Below, in pieces: positions 15,642-23,823 of a stretch of 64,000 bases of DNA. Both the position numbers and the translations under genes were made by a program. The stretch covers positions 3,382,001-3,446,000 of the forward strand of contig NZ_CP159996.1 in the NCBI RefSeq assembly GCF_040703035.1. Reading direction: 5' to 3'. Origin of the DNA: Terribacillus aidingensis. GTDB lineage: Bacteria > Bacillota > Bacilli > Bacillales > Amphibacillaceae. The notes beneath the pieces were generated by a model that did not search any database, was not told the origin of the DNA, and saw nothing but the letters and a program-made list of their open reading frames with translations. Numbering within the stretch: the stretch's first letter is position 1; every line of letters starts with the position of its first letter.

Positions 15642-17021
15642 ATGGAGGCACAAAAGGAGCCGTCGGTGTCGAAGCAGAAACAACAGAAACGTCGGTCACT
15701 TTATCAGTCTGTCTGGCGCTGGCATTTCTATGCAGGTCTTATAATTATGCCATTCCTCATTATTCTGGCTATCACAGGCGGTGTTTATCTATTTAAACCT
15801 CAAATCGAAGCAGCCCTTTACAAGGACTATTATGAAGTCACACCGCAAACTACTGTCACAACTCCGTCCGAGCAAATTAATACAGTGGAAGCTGTGAATC
15901 CGAATGCAGCAGTGACGTCGTATCGTCCAAGTGACAGTCCAGACCGTTCTGCTGAGGTAGGTATTACAGAAGACGGTAAAGCTTATACCGTTTACGTAGA
16001 CCCTTATGAAAATGTCATACTCGGTAAATTAGAAGACTCTTTCAAGCTCGTTAACGTATTTGAAAAAATTCATGGTGAGCTGCTGATGGGTACTTTCGGG
16101 GATCGTATTGTCGAGTGGGCAGCTTGCTGGGCGCTGATCTTGATCATTACTGGCGTTTACCTGGGCTGGCCTAAAATGAAAGGGAAATCGAAAATCTTTG
16201 GTGTTCTCATTCCGCGCTTGAACAAAGGGAAAAAACTACGGGCACGTGACTTGCACGTAGTGCCCGCATTCTGGATTTCGTTAGGTCTTCTGTTTCTGAT
16301 TCTTACAGGACTGCCTTGGTCAGGATTATGGGGAAACAATTTCCAAACGCTTACCACTAATGCAGGTGTCGGCTATCCACCTTCTGTGTGGGTTGGTGAT
16401 GCTCCTGCTTCTGATGTGAAAACAAAAGAAATCGCAGATGTGCCTTGGTCAGCTGAGAACTTGCCAGTTCCAATTTCAACAAATCAGCAATACACACAGC
16501 TATCTGTAGATGATGTTGTGTCGATAGCCGAAGCGGAAGGTGTAAAGCCGGGATATAATATCATGATTCCGCAAACGCAGGATGGCGTATTCACTTTATC
16601 TGCTTTCCCGCCGAAAGCTCGGGATGAAGTTACAATGCATATTGATCAGTATACTGGCGCTGTTTTGGCAGATTACCGCTATGACAATTATCATACGCTT
16701 GGTAAGATTATTGCTTATGGTATTACCATTCATAAAGGAACGGAATTCGGTATCTGGAATCAGATTATCGGATTGCTTGTTTTGATTGGCATTATAGGTA
16801 TTGCTGTGAGCGGCTTCATCCTATGGCTCTCCCGCAAACCGGAAGGGAAGCTTGGCTCGCCGAAAGCACCGTCTGATAAAGTCATGAAAGGCGTTATCGT
16901 ACTGATTATCATTCTTGGCATCATCTTCCCGCTTGTCGGAATCTCGATTATCGTCGTCTGGCTGTTTGACCGGTTTGTCATTCCGAGGGTGCCTGCACTG
17001 AAGAGGTTCTTTAATGCGTAA
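15642..17021 (+). CDS. PepSY-associated TM (PepSY_TM) membrane protein
   Basis: A 459-residue membrane protein of the PepSY_TM family. The signature SVWRWHFYAGLIIMPFLIILAITGGVYLFKPQIE forms the first membrane segment. Two periplasm-side PepSY-like regions (about 60-150 and 300-360) alternate with membrane segments near 175-195, 235-255, 375-400 and 425-450. The frame is open from 15552, but AAAAGGAG nine bases before ATG 15642 sets the start. Relatives include siderophore-reductase-like and PepSY proteins near metal or haem genes. The lipoprotein gene begins inside a 3' overlap zone 17 bases beyond, so both form one operon. Confidence 0.85.
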   Translation: MEAQKEPSVSKQKQQKRRSLYQSVWRWHFYAGLIIMPFLIILAITGGVYLFKPQIEAALYKDYYEVTPQTTVTTPSEQINTVEAVNPNAAVTSYRPSDSPDRSAEVGITEDGKAYTVYVDPYENVILGKLEDSFKLVNVFEKIHGELLMGTFGDRIVEWAACWALILIITGVYLGWPKMKGKSKIFGVLIPRLNKGKKLRARDLHVVPAFWISLGLLFLILTGLPWSGLWGNNFQTLTTNAGVGYPPSVWVGDAPASDVKTKEIADVPWSAENLPVPISTNQQYTQLSVDDVVSIAEAEGVKPGYNIMIPQTQDGVFTLSAFPPKARDEVTMHIDQYTGAVLADYRYDNYHTLGKIIAYGITIHKGTEFGIWNQIIGLLVLIGIIGIAVSGFILWLSRKPEGKLGSPKAPSDKVMKGVIVLIIILGIIFPLVGISIIVVWLFDRFVIPRVPALKRFFNA

Positions 17022-17037
17022 GAAAGGAGAAAAGCAG

Positions 17038-17514
17038 ATGCGACTATTTAAAATTACGCCGTTGTTACTGACATTCTTTCTCCTTGCTGCATGCTCTGCC
17101 GATCCTGAAGCAGCTGACCATTACGCGAAACGGGAAGAAGTGAACGTGATCATTGAAGCTCCTGAATCCATCGAAGCAGATTCTGCTCCTAAAATAGATG
17201 TAAAGCTGTCACATGATGGGAAAGCACTTGAACAGGAAGCAACCGTCAACTTCCTTGTATGGAAAGATGAGAACAAAGCAGATGCAGAAACAATTCCTGC
17301 CTCATTGGATACAGACGGAACCTATCATCTGGAATATACCTTCCCATCTGATGGCGTATATTTTGTTAAAGCAGATGTAAAGGTCGATAATATCCATTTG
17401 ATGCCGACGAAACAAATTCGCGTTGGAGAATTGACGCAAGAAGAGATAGAAAAGATAGAACAGGAACAAGAACAGAAAAAACAGGATGATAGTGGAAGCC
17501 ACCATCATCATTAA
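17038..17514 (+). CDS. YtkA/FixH-like lipoprotein with histidine-rich tail
   Basis: A 158-residue lipoprotein with lipobox LLAAC (about residues 16-20), a beta-sandwich YtkA/FixH-like domain (VNVIIEAPESIEADSAPKIDVKLSHDGKAL through DGTYHLEYTFPSDGVYFVKADV), then a Glu/Gln-rich helix (QEEIEKIEQEQEQKKQDD) and a C-terminal SGSHHHH. Related domains occur in copper and cytochrome oxidase assembly. The terminal histidines could bind metal. AAGAAAGGAG before ATG 17038-17040 fixes the start; the frame extends upstream into the PepSY gene. It is co-transcribed with the PepSY_TM gene and ends at a strong terminator. Confidence 0.75.
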   Translation: MRLFKITPLLLTFFLLAACSADPEAADHYAKREEVNVIIEAPESIEADSAPKIDVKLSHDGKALEQEATVNFLVWKDENKADAETIPASLDTDGTYHLEYTFPSDGVYFVKADVKVDNIHLMPTKQIRVGELTQEEIEKIEQEQEQKKQDDSGSHHHH

Positions 17515-17518
17515 TAGT

Positions 17519-17552
17519 AAAAAGCCGTATTTCTTCTGGAATACGGCTTTTC
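17519..17552 (+). terminator. Terminator of the PepSY-lipoprotein operon
   Basis: AAAGCCGTATT and AATACGGCTTT form an 11-bp stem around an 8-base loop with a T run behind. Confidence 0.88.
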
Positions 17553-17615
17553 TAATTGGAAATATCTGTTACGATAGTAACAGTGGCTTATTATTATGAT
17601 GAAATGGTGACAAGC

Positions 17616-18767
17616 ATGCAAAAACTGCAAACATATCTAGAGAAATTCGATTATATCTACTTTTCACTTATCATACTGCTCGGACTTGCAAGCCTAGTCA
17701 GTTTATATCAAGTACAACTCTTGCAAGGAGAATATTTTGTTCTGCAGCAAGTTGTCTGGTATGTAATTGGTTTAGGCGGCTGTTTTGTCGTGTCTTATTT
17801 TCTTGATCTCGATATACTGAAGCGTTTATCACTTTTTGTTTATCTTTTTTTCCTGCTGTTATTAGTAGGTATCTTGATTGCACCCTCCAGCATCTCCAAA
17901 GAAATCAATGAAGCATACGGCTGGTATACAATCGGCGGCTTTTCATTCCAGCCTGCTGAATCGATGAAAATCGGATTGATTCTGTATCTGGCACAAGTGA
18001 TCAGTAAAGGGACGGATAGCTCTCCTACATTAAAGGAGGAAATACTGCTTGTCGGCAAACTGACAGTTATCACATTAATCCCTGTTGCTGTCGTCATGCA
18101 ATTTCCAGACTTCGGTAATGCAATGGTTTATCTTGCTATTTACGGGGCGATGCTGCTTGTTTCCCGCGTCCGGATAAAAACGATACTGCTTATCTTCTCT
18201 GTTCCATTAACGATTGTACTTGCCTTAACCATTACATACTTCGTTGCGACTGATTTCTTCCTCGATCGGATACTCGGCATGCTGCCAAGCTATCAGGCAA
18301 GCCGTTTCTATGGCTGGCTGCAGCCAGAAAAATATACGATTTCCGGCTATCAGCTGAATCAATCGATCATGGCGATTGGTTCTGGTAATATGAGTGGCTA
18401 CGAACATCTGCCACATGTGCCATACGCCTATTCAGATTTGATTTTCGCAGTCATAGGCGGCGTTTTCGGCTTTGTCGGAACAAGTCTTGTCCTGCTTCTT
18501 TACTTTATGCTCATTTATAAAATCGTCATGATTTCCCAGCGTTATCATGATTCATTCGGAACCTTGATTGGTGCAGGAATCGCTGGTTTCCTGACATTTC
18601 AGATATTCCAAAATGTCGGTATGAGTATCGGACTGATGCCCGTAACGGGACTTGGTTTGCCGCTTATCAGCTATGGAGGAAGTGCCCTCGTCATTACACT
18701 TGCATCTCTTGGATTGATCCTCAATATGCGTGTAAATACGATGACGTTTATGTTTGGAAACAAATAG
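17616..18767 (+). CDS. FtsW/RodA/SpoVE-family (SEDS) protein
   Basis: A 383-residue polytopic protein of the SEDS family, the peptidoglycan glycosyltransferases that act with class B penicillin-binding proteins. Family features include PAESMKIGLILYLA, FPDFGNAMVYLAIYGAML, the LPHVPYAYSDLIFAVIGGVFGFVGT loop and the C-terminal GMSIGLMPVTGLGLPLISYGGSALV. About ten membrane segments are visible. The ATG at 17616 has a weak GGTG site; the frame extends to 17556 without a better start. It is an extra RodA-like paralogue outside the main division cluster. Single gene, no partner transpeptidase adjacent. Confidence 0.88.
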   Translation: MQKLQTYLEKFDYIYFSLIILLGLASLVSLYQVQLLQGEYFVLQQVVWYVIGLGGCFVVSYFLDLDILKRLSLFVYLFFLLLLVGILIAPSSISKEINEAYGWYTIGGFSFQPAESMKIGLILYLAQVISKGTDSSPTLKEEILLVGKLTVITLIPVAVVMQFPDFGNAMVYLAIYGAMLLVSRVRIKTILLIFSVPLTIVLALTITYFVATDFFLDRILGMLPSYQASRFYGWLQPEKYTISGYQLNQSIMAIGSGNMSGYEHLPHVPYAYSDLIFAVIGGVFGFVGTSLVLLLYFMLIYKIVMISQRYHDSFGTLIGAGIAGFLTFQIFQNVGMSIGLMPVTGLGLPLISYGGSALVITLASLGLILNMRVNTMTFMFGNK

Positions 18768-18829
18768 CGTTTACTTCTGCAAACATGTGCGGTATATTAT
18801 ATCGTAATTACTACTATTAAGGTGAGTAC

Positions 18830-20149
18830 ATGCAGCATAAAAACTACTTAGCGCTAGCCCTGCCGCTGACCCTATCAACGATCACGACGCCATTGCTCGG
18901 TGTTGTTGATACAGCCGTTGTCGGCCAGCTTTCCAATGCTTCTTATATTGGCGGGGTCGCCATCGGTACGATTATATTCAATACGATGTACTGGCTTTTC
19001 GGATTCCTACGGGTAAGTACATCCGGGTTTGCCGCTCAGGCATCTGCCAGTCTCGATAAAGAAGAACATGTAATGGCGTTAATGCGTCCTTTCCTGGTCG
19101 CTTTTATTGTCGGCCTGCTATTCGTTCTTATACAGCAGCCGATCCTGCACTATTCCCTCTCCTTCCTAGGAGCGAGTGATGCCGTGAATAGCAGTGCTTC
19201 GGCTTACTTCTCAATCCGGATTTGGGGTGCGCCATTTGCGCTTGCTAACTATGTCATCCTTGGCTGGCTGATTGGCATGTCCTATATCAAAGCAACACTT
19301 GTTCTGCAGATAAGCACGAATGTGCTGAATATCATTCTTTGTATTCTTTCAGTTCATGTGTGGGATTTGGGAGTGGCTGGTGTAGGTACTTCTACGCTGA
19401 TTGCCGAGATTTTCTCTTGTGTATTCGGCATTGTCCTGCTGCGCAAATACGCCGGCAGCATCTTGCAGCATCCATTCGTACAGGTCTTGCGACGTGCAGT
19501 CGATCCTAAACCGATGTGGCGAATGATGAAGGTCAACCGAGATTTATTCATTCGGACGATATGCTTACTTATTGTTTTTAACCTGTTTACAGCAAAAGGT
19601 GCTGCGTTTGGGGAAGATATGCTGGCAGCCAATGCCATCCTGATTCAGATTCACTATATGATGGCGTATTTCTTTGATGGCTTCGCTAATGCGTCCAGCA
19701 TCGTGGCCGGTCGGGCGCTTGGGGAACGCAATGAAAAACTCTTTTCGCAATCTCTGCGTCTATCTCTGCAATGGGGGCTTGGTATCGGGGTGACGCTTGC
19801 GCTTCTGTTCCTTGCTGGCCAGGAGTGGATCTATCCTTTGTTCTCCGATCAGCAGCGCATTATCGAGCTGACTGGCTCCTATGCCAACTGGCTTGTTCTG
19901 TTTCCGATCGTCGCCAGCCTTGGCCTTGTCTATTATGGCGTTTTCACTGGCGTAACGGAAGTACGCTTTGTCCGCAACTCCATGATTCTTGCTGTCCTGC
20001 TTTACTTAGCGGCGCTTTATGCCCTGCAGCCACTCGGCAATCATGGACTATGGATCGCCTTCCTGCTGTTCAGTCTCGGTCGGTCCGTCTTCCTTATCAT
20101 GTATGTACCAAAGCTGCGCCGGCTGTTTCAGCAGACGGCAGCAGCTTGA
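18830..20149 (+). CDS. MATE-family multidrug/sodium antiporter, DinF-like
   Basis: A 439-residue membrane protein with twelve predicted segments and the MATE hallmark N-terminus ALPLTLSTITTPLLGVVDTAVVGQL, then GASDAVNSSASAYFSIRIWGAPFALAN and the second-half DGFANASSIVAGRALGERN. The DinF branch is suggested by the LGVVDTAVVGQLSN and FFDGFANAS patterns. It would export cationic compounds using sodium or proton gradients. AGGTGAGTAC precedes the ATG. It converges with the Y-family polymerase gene, with one base between the two stop codons and no clear terminator. DinF-type genes are SOS-linked in some bacteria. Confidence 0.88.
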   Translation: MQHKNYLALALPLTLSTITTPLLGVVDTAVVGQLSNASYIGGVAIGTIIFNTMYWLFGFLRVSTSGFAAQASASLDKEEHVMALMRPFLVAFIVGLLFVLIQQPILHYSLSFLGASDAVNSSASAYFSIRIWGAPFALANYVILGWLIGMSYIKATLVLQISTNVLNIILCILSVHVWDLGVAGVGTSTLIAEIFSCVFGIVLLRKYAGSILQHPFVQVLRRAVDPKPMWRMMKVNRDLFIRTICLLIVFNLFTAKGAAFGEDMLAANAILIQIHYMMAYFFDGFANASSIVAGRALGERNEKLFSQSLRLSLQWGLGIGVTLALLFLAGQEWIYPLFSDQQRIIELTGSYANWLVLFPIVASLGLVYYGVFTGVTEVRFVRNSMILAVLLYLAALYALQPLGNHGLWIAFLLFSLGRSVFLIMYVPKLRRLFQQTAAA

Positions 20150-20150
20150 C

Positions 20151-21407
20151 TCAGGCCTGATGGCCTCCGATTTTCGTACTGCGTTCAATTGTCATTCCGG
20201 CAGCTGTATGGCTGCTGGCACGCAGAATGGCGGTCGTACCAAAGCGCGCCCGAATCTGATCCATCGTCCGACTCAAATCCTTCTGCTTGCTTTTGTCCTC
20301 AAACAAGCTGAGCTGCGTTGCTTCTTCTTCGTATAAATTGGTCAGGGAGACAGACACCCGTCTGACTTCGTGGCCTTTTTGGTAGTACTCATGAAATAGT
20401 TCGAGGCAAAGCTTATACATATCCGTCGTCAGATTCGAAGGGCTCGTAAAGGAACGGGACCGGCTGAAGCCGCCGCCATGCTGACTGGCATACCCAACAG
20501 CCAGATGGACTGTATTGCCTTCCTTCCTATCTCGTCTTGCCCGTCTGCAGGCCTCCTCGCATAGCTCCAAGATGATGGTCGGAATCTCTTCGCCACGGTA
20601 ATTACGCAGCAGTGTAATGCCGTGTCCGTAGCTTTTCTGCTCCTGTTTGACGAAATCACCGAGCACCTCGCTCTCATCGATTCCCCATGCATGCCAGTAT
20701 AATTGCTCACCCATCACACCATACCGTTTCTTGAGATGCTCCAAGGAAGTATGAGCAAGATGCCCAAGCGTGACAATACCCATCCGATTCAAATTCCGCT
20801 GCATTCGTCGTCCAATCCCCCAAACATCCTGTATCGGGACCGGCCACAATAAGCGCGGCACATCCTGATAATGGCAAACAGCAATACCAGAGGTCTGTTT
20901 CTTTGCATGAATATCCATCACGACCTTGGCCAGGAACTTGTTATCTCCGATTCCAATGGCCGCCGTAACACCGAATTGCTCCAGGATATCCGCCTGCAGC
21001 TTGGCCGCTGTCTCCTCTGCAGTTCCATGCAGCTTTTCCGTGCCATCAAGTGTCACCCAGAATTCGTCGACAGAATAAACATGGATCGCTTCCATCGGCA
21101 CATACTCATGCACTAGCTCGGTAATTGCCACCGAAACCTCCAAGTAATCCTTCATATGTGCTTCCGCAATGACGAGTTCCGGATCTTCCGGCAACTCGAA
21201 ATAACGGCTCACATTGCTGACGCCATGCTTCTTCTTCAGCGCAGGACTAGCAGCGAGCACAATACTACCCGGCCGCTTCGTATCCCCGACCACTGCAAGC
21301 AGTGTCGTCATCGGATTAAGGCCGCGTTTAACGCATTCCACACTTGCATAGAAGCTCCGCATATCCACACACAATACCTCATGCTGCTGAAATCCGCTAT
21401 AATCCAT
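20151..21407 (-). CDS. Y-family DNA polymerase, UvrX/UmuC-type
   Basis: A 418-residue translesion polymerase. The first catalytic motif reads VLCVDMRSFYASVECV, the second YSVDEFWVTLDG (S-V-D-E in place of S-I-D-E), and the little-finger domain follows (YGHGITLLRNYRGEEIP to about residue 390). The helix-hairpin-helix (VPIQDVWGIGRRMQRNLNRMGI) is clear. It groups with B. subtilis YqjW/UvrX rather than DinB by length and by the C-terminal region. GGAGGTGG ahead of ATG 21405-21407 gives the start (frame open to 21431). A LexA box lies 19 bases upstream, so SOS induction is expected. Confidence 0.9.
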   Translation of the reverse strand: MDYSGFQQHEVLCVDMRSFYASVECVKRGLNPMTTLLAVVGDTKRPGSIVLAASPALKKKHGVSNVSRYFELPEDPELVIAEAHMKDYLEVSVAITELVHEYVPMEAIHVYSVDEFWVTLDGTEKLHGTAEETAAKLQADILEQFGVTAAIGIGDNKFLAKVVMDIHAKKQTSGIAVCHYQDVPRLLWPVPIQDVWGIGRRMQRNLNRMGIVTLGHLAHTSLEHLKKRYGVMGEQLYWHAWGIDESEVLGDFVKQEQKSYGHGITLLRNYRGEEIPTIILELCEEACRRARRDRKEGNTVHLAVGYASQHGGGFSRSRSFTSPSNLTTDMYKLCLELFHEYYQKGHEVRRVSVSLTNLYEEEATQLSLFEDKSKQKDLSRTMDQIRARFGTTAILRASSHTAAGMTIERSTKIGGHQA

Positions 21408-21425
21408 CTTTACCACCTCCAAAGG

Positions 21426-21437
21426 GAACAAATGTTC
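21426..21437 (-). promoter_or_regulatory. LexA (SOS) box of the Y-family polymerase gene
   Basis: GAACAAATGTTC matches the Gram-positive LexA consensus GAAC-N4-GTTC exactly and lies just upstream of the ribosome site. Confidence 0.75.
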
Positions 21438-21500
21438 TTACTTTAGATTACCCGATTCGAGGCAGTTATAGTAGCTGTAATTTTTGGATAGGGAGGAAAA

Positions 21501-21563
21501 ATGAAAAAAGATTGCTCTAAACAAACAATTATATCCCCTCTATTTAGCAATATAGTTATATAA
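21501..21563 (+). CDS. Possible 20-residue peptide ORF
   Basis: ATG preceded by GGGAGGAAAA encodes MKKDCSKQTIISPLFSNIVI then TAA. The ribosome site is very good, but the peptide has no recognisable family and could be a remnant. Low confidence. Confidence 0.25.
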   Translation: MKKDCSKQTIISPLFSNIVI

Positions 21564-21595
21564 AGGATACCAATTAGTTGTCAGAGGAGTTCATT

Positions 21596-21767
21596 ATGAG
21601 GATTTGGTTGATTTTCATTATATAGTAGGAATCTTAATACAGAACAGCTTCCTTATGATTTGGTTCTAGAGGGACATATTAAATGGTTTTACCTAGCTAT
21701 ATTTATTAGTCAGCTGGGTGCTATATATTCAATGAAAGAGGATCAAAAAGACCAAGCAGCGCATTAA
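21596..21767 (+). pseudogene. Remnant of a small membrane protein gene
   Basis: AGAGGAGTTCATT precedes ATG 21596, which opens MRIWLIFII then stops. Two other frames carry the natural continuation: YIVGILIQNSFLMIWF in one and KWFYLAIFISQLGAIYSMKEDQKDQAAH, ending in TAA at 21765-21767, in the next. Joined by two frameshifts this would be a two-TM protein of about 57 residues. I read it as a decayed gene; a sequencing indel is the alternative. Confidence 0.35.
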
Positions 21768-21871
21768 CGGTTCTGCTAATAAATGAACTGCGTCCCAAGT
21801 AACCCTCAACTTTTGGGACGCAAAGAAGTAACCGGTATTTTTCTAGGTTTAACAATTCCACACTACTCTTA

Positions 21872-22699
21872 TCAAATAAAGAAATGTTGCAGCGTCGTAC
21901 GGATACCGGCTGCGTAAGGTGTTCCGCATACCTGACTATGCTTCTGTTTCGCCTCCTCTGTTGCATTAGCAACAAGGAAACCATTTCCTGCATATCGCAG
22001 CATTTCAAGGTCATTTCCACTGTCTCCAAAAGCATAGATCTGCGATGGCTCCACCATGCAATGATTTGCCAAGAACTGAACGGCCGCTCGTTTTCCAGTC
22101 CTTAACGGAATGAAATCCACATCATATGCCCCGTCTGGGTCTCCTGCCAGTGGATTGCATGCGTTCACATTCAATCCTACCTTAGCTGCAGCGGCTGCCT
22201 GCCTTATACGATGCATTACCTCAGCCAAATCATCTTCATTAGGAAAGTAATAATAGTTCTTTTTGTACGAGCTCTGCCCATGCATCGTCTGTGGCTGTAA
22301 CGCTATCCCATCCAAAGAGAGCATATGAATCAAATCCTCTACAAGCTGATTGAATTCTTCTTGAACAGGTAAATGCTTTTTCCAATCGTATATCTCCTTT
22401 AGTTCTCCACCAGCTGTTAGTTGGTACAGTTCCGTTCCTAGATTAGCTGCAATGAAATGGGGCATATAAGTCAAATGTGCACGCTCCATTTTAGCAGCCA
22501 GGGAATTACAATCACTTCCGGTAACCCATGCAATCTTCACATGATACTGCCTGGAAATCTGATCTAGATAAAGTTCCATAGCATGCAGATCCTCCAGCTG
22601 CCCTTTCTCACAAGCATGAGGAAAATAAGTCTCATCAAAATCAAAACAAATAAGTGCCTTTGTGCTGTCGGTACTAGCAAAGCATTTTTTCACACTCAT
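21872..22699 (-). CDS. HAD-superfamily sugar-phosphate phosphatase (Cof/SPP-like)
   Basis: A 275-residue hydrolase with the HAD nucleophile motif ICFDFDETY (about residues 17-25), the threonine motif VTGSDCN (about 58-64), a lysine-bearing cap and the C-terminal acidic motif FGDSGNDLEML. It is closest in layout to sucrose- or mannosyl-phosphate phosphatases of the class IIB cap type. GGGAGGTGG precedes ATG 22697-22699. It is divergent from a LacI regulator, with a perfect operator palindrome between them, so it is probably sugar-controlled. Substrate not determined. Confidence 0.82.
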   Translation of the reverse strand: MSVKKCFASTDSTKALICFDFDETYFPHACEKGQLEDLHAMELYLDQISRQYHVKIAWVTGSDCNSLAAKMERAHLTYMPHFIAANLGTELYQLTAGGELKEIYDWKKHLPVQEEFNQLVEDLIHMLSLDGIALQPQTMHGQSSYKKNYYYFPNEDDLAEVMHRIRQAAAAAKVGLNVNACNPLAGDPDGAYDVDFIPLRTGKRAAVQFLANHCMVEPSQIYAFGDSGNDLEMLRYAGNGFLVANATEEAKQKHSQVCGTPYAAGIRTTLQHFFI

Positions 22700-22731
22700 T
22701 ATTCAACCACCTCCCTTCCTACCATAAGAGA

Positions 22732-22751
22732 TGGGAACGTTCCCAGGTCAA
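22732..22751 (-). promoter_or_regulatory. LacI-type operator in the HAD/LacI divergent promoter
   Basis: TGGGAACGTTCCCA (22732-22745) is a perfect 14-bp palindrome with central CG, typical of LacI-family sites. Leftward, it directly follows TTGACC (22746-22751), a good -35 for the HAD gene, so bound repressor would block it. A related copy precedes the GH4 gene (25205-25224). Confidence 0.65.
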
Positions 22752-22807
22752 CAAGAAAACAGGTATGCTATGATAAAGCTACATTCAATGTCCAAGGAGC
22801 TGGTTGA

Positions 22808-23788
22808 ATGCCTACTATAAACGACATCGCAAAGAAATGCGGTGTTTCCAAAAGTACTGTCTCTCGCGTATTAAATGGGCATCCTTATGTATCTGAACAG
22901 AAGCGGCAAAAGATCCTTTCTGCTATCGAGGAATCCGGATTCACCCCGAATAGCTTGGCTGTTCAATTTCGTAAGCGAAAAACCTCTGCCATAGGTATTC
23001 TCACACCTCAAGTCGATCATCCTTATTTCGCAGCATTGGTGCAATCATTATCGAATGCCTGTACAGCAAAAGGATGGAAAACCGTAATCTTTCAGACATT
23101 CGGTGATAAAAAACGTGAACTGGATGTATTCGCCAAGCTGAAACAGCGTGAACTGGACGCTATAATCGCAACTTCATCAGCACTGGAAGCTCCCCTTTTA
23201 GCCCGTTGCTTAGAAAACGGTCCAATACTTATTTGTAATGAGAAATACGAAATTGACACAACTGTATGCAGTCTAGATGAAGAGAGTGCCGCCTATAAAT
23301 TGACCATGCATATGCTGCAAACAGGTAAGAAGCGACTCTTATTCTGCCTTGACCACACTTCCCCATCCCAAGAAGCTAGATATAAAGGTTTTCTAAATGC
23401 CTTAGCTGCGAGAAATCTAAAGGAAGGCGGGAAACGCATAGAAGGAATGGTATCAATTGAGGATGGTATTCGTTTGGGTACTGATTTATTTCATGATAAA
23501 CAATTGCTCATAGATGGCATATTTGCTGGAAGCGACTTCGTTGCCGCTGGGATTCTGCATGCTGCCAAGCAGCATCAAATCGCTGTGCCAGAAAATTGCG
23601 CAGTTACTGGGTTTGATAACCATCCTATCTCTCAGATTACCGATCCTCCGCTGACCACCTATGATAATGAAATAGAGGCCATGGCACGAAAGACTGCAGA
23701 ACAATTAGATATGCAGCTATCTGGTAACATTAATGTACCCAAACTATTTCAATGGCAAGGATATCTTGTACCGAGGCATTCCACGTAA
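22808..23788 (+). CDS. LacI-family transcriptional regulator
   Basis: A 326-residue repressor: helix-turn-helix MPTINDIAKKCGVSKSTVSRVLNGHPYVSEQKRQKIL, hinge helix (TPNSLAVQFRKRKTS, with LAVQF in place of the usual LAR-L) and a periplasmic-binding-protein-like ligand domain ending VTGFDNHPISQITDPPLTTYDNEIEAMA. AAGGAG eight bases before ATG 22808 fixes the start. It is divergent from the HAD phosphatase and convergent with the GH4 gene, and probably controls both through the shared operator sequence. Ligand likely a sugar phosphate (inference). Confidence 0.9.
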   Translation: MPTINDIAKKCGVSKSTVSRVLNGHPYVSEQKRQKILSAIEESGFTPNSLAVQFRKRKTSAIGILTPQVDHPYFAALVQSLSNACTAKGWKTVIFQTFGDKKRELDVFAKLKQRELDAIIATSSALEAPLLARCLENGPILICNEKYEIDTTVCSLDEESAAYKLTMHMLQTGKKRLLFCLDHTSPSQEARYKGFLNALAARNLKEGGKRIEGMVSIEDGIRLGTDLFHDKQLLIDGIFAGSDFVAAGILHAAKQHQIAVPENCAVTGFDNHPISQITDPPLTTYDNEIEAMARKTAEQLDMQLSGNINVPKLFQWQGYLVPRHST

Positions 23789-23823
23789 AAAAGACCCGTG
23801 CTCTCTGCACGGGTCATCTTTTT
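23787..23823. terminator. Bidirectional terminator between LacI and GH4 genes
   Basis: GACCCGTGC (23793-23801) and GCACGGGTC (23807-23815) with flanking A and T runs. Confidence 0.88.

Noticed and set aside
17500-17514. C-terminal His4 as an engineered tag
   Set aside because: It is part of a natural-looking tail in a chromosomal operon with normal terminator; no vector sequence is nearby.
21721-22035. Leftward reading frame of about 100 codons overlapping the HAD gene
   Set aside because: It has no ribosome binding site, an improbable composition and lies antisense to or out of frame with clear coding sequence.
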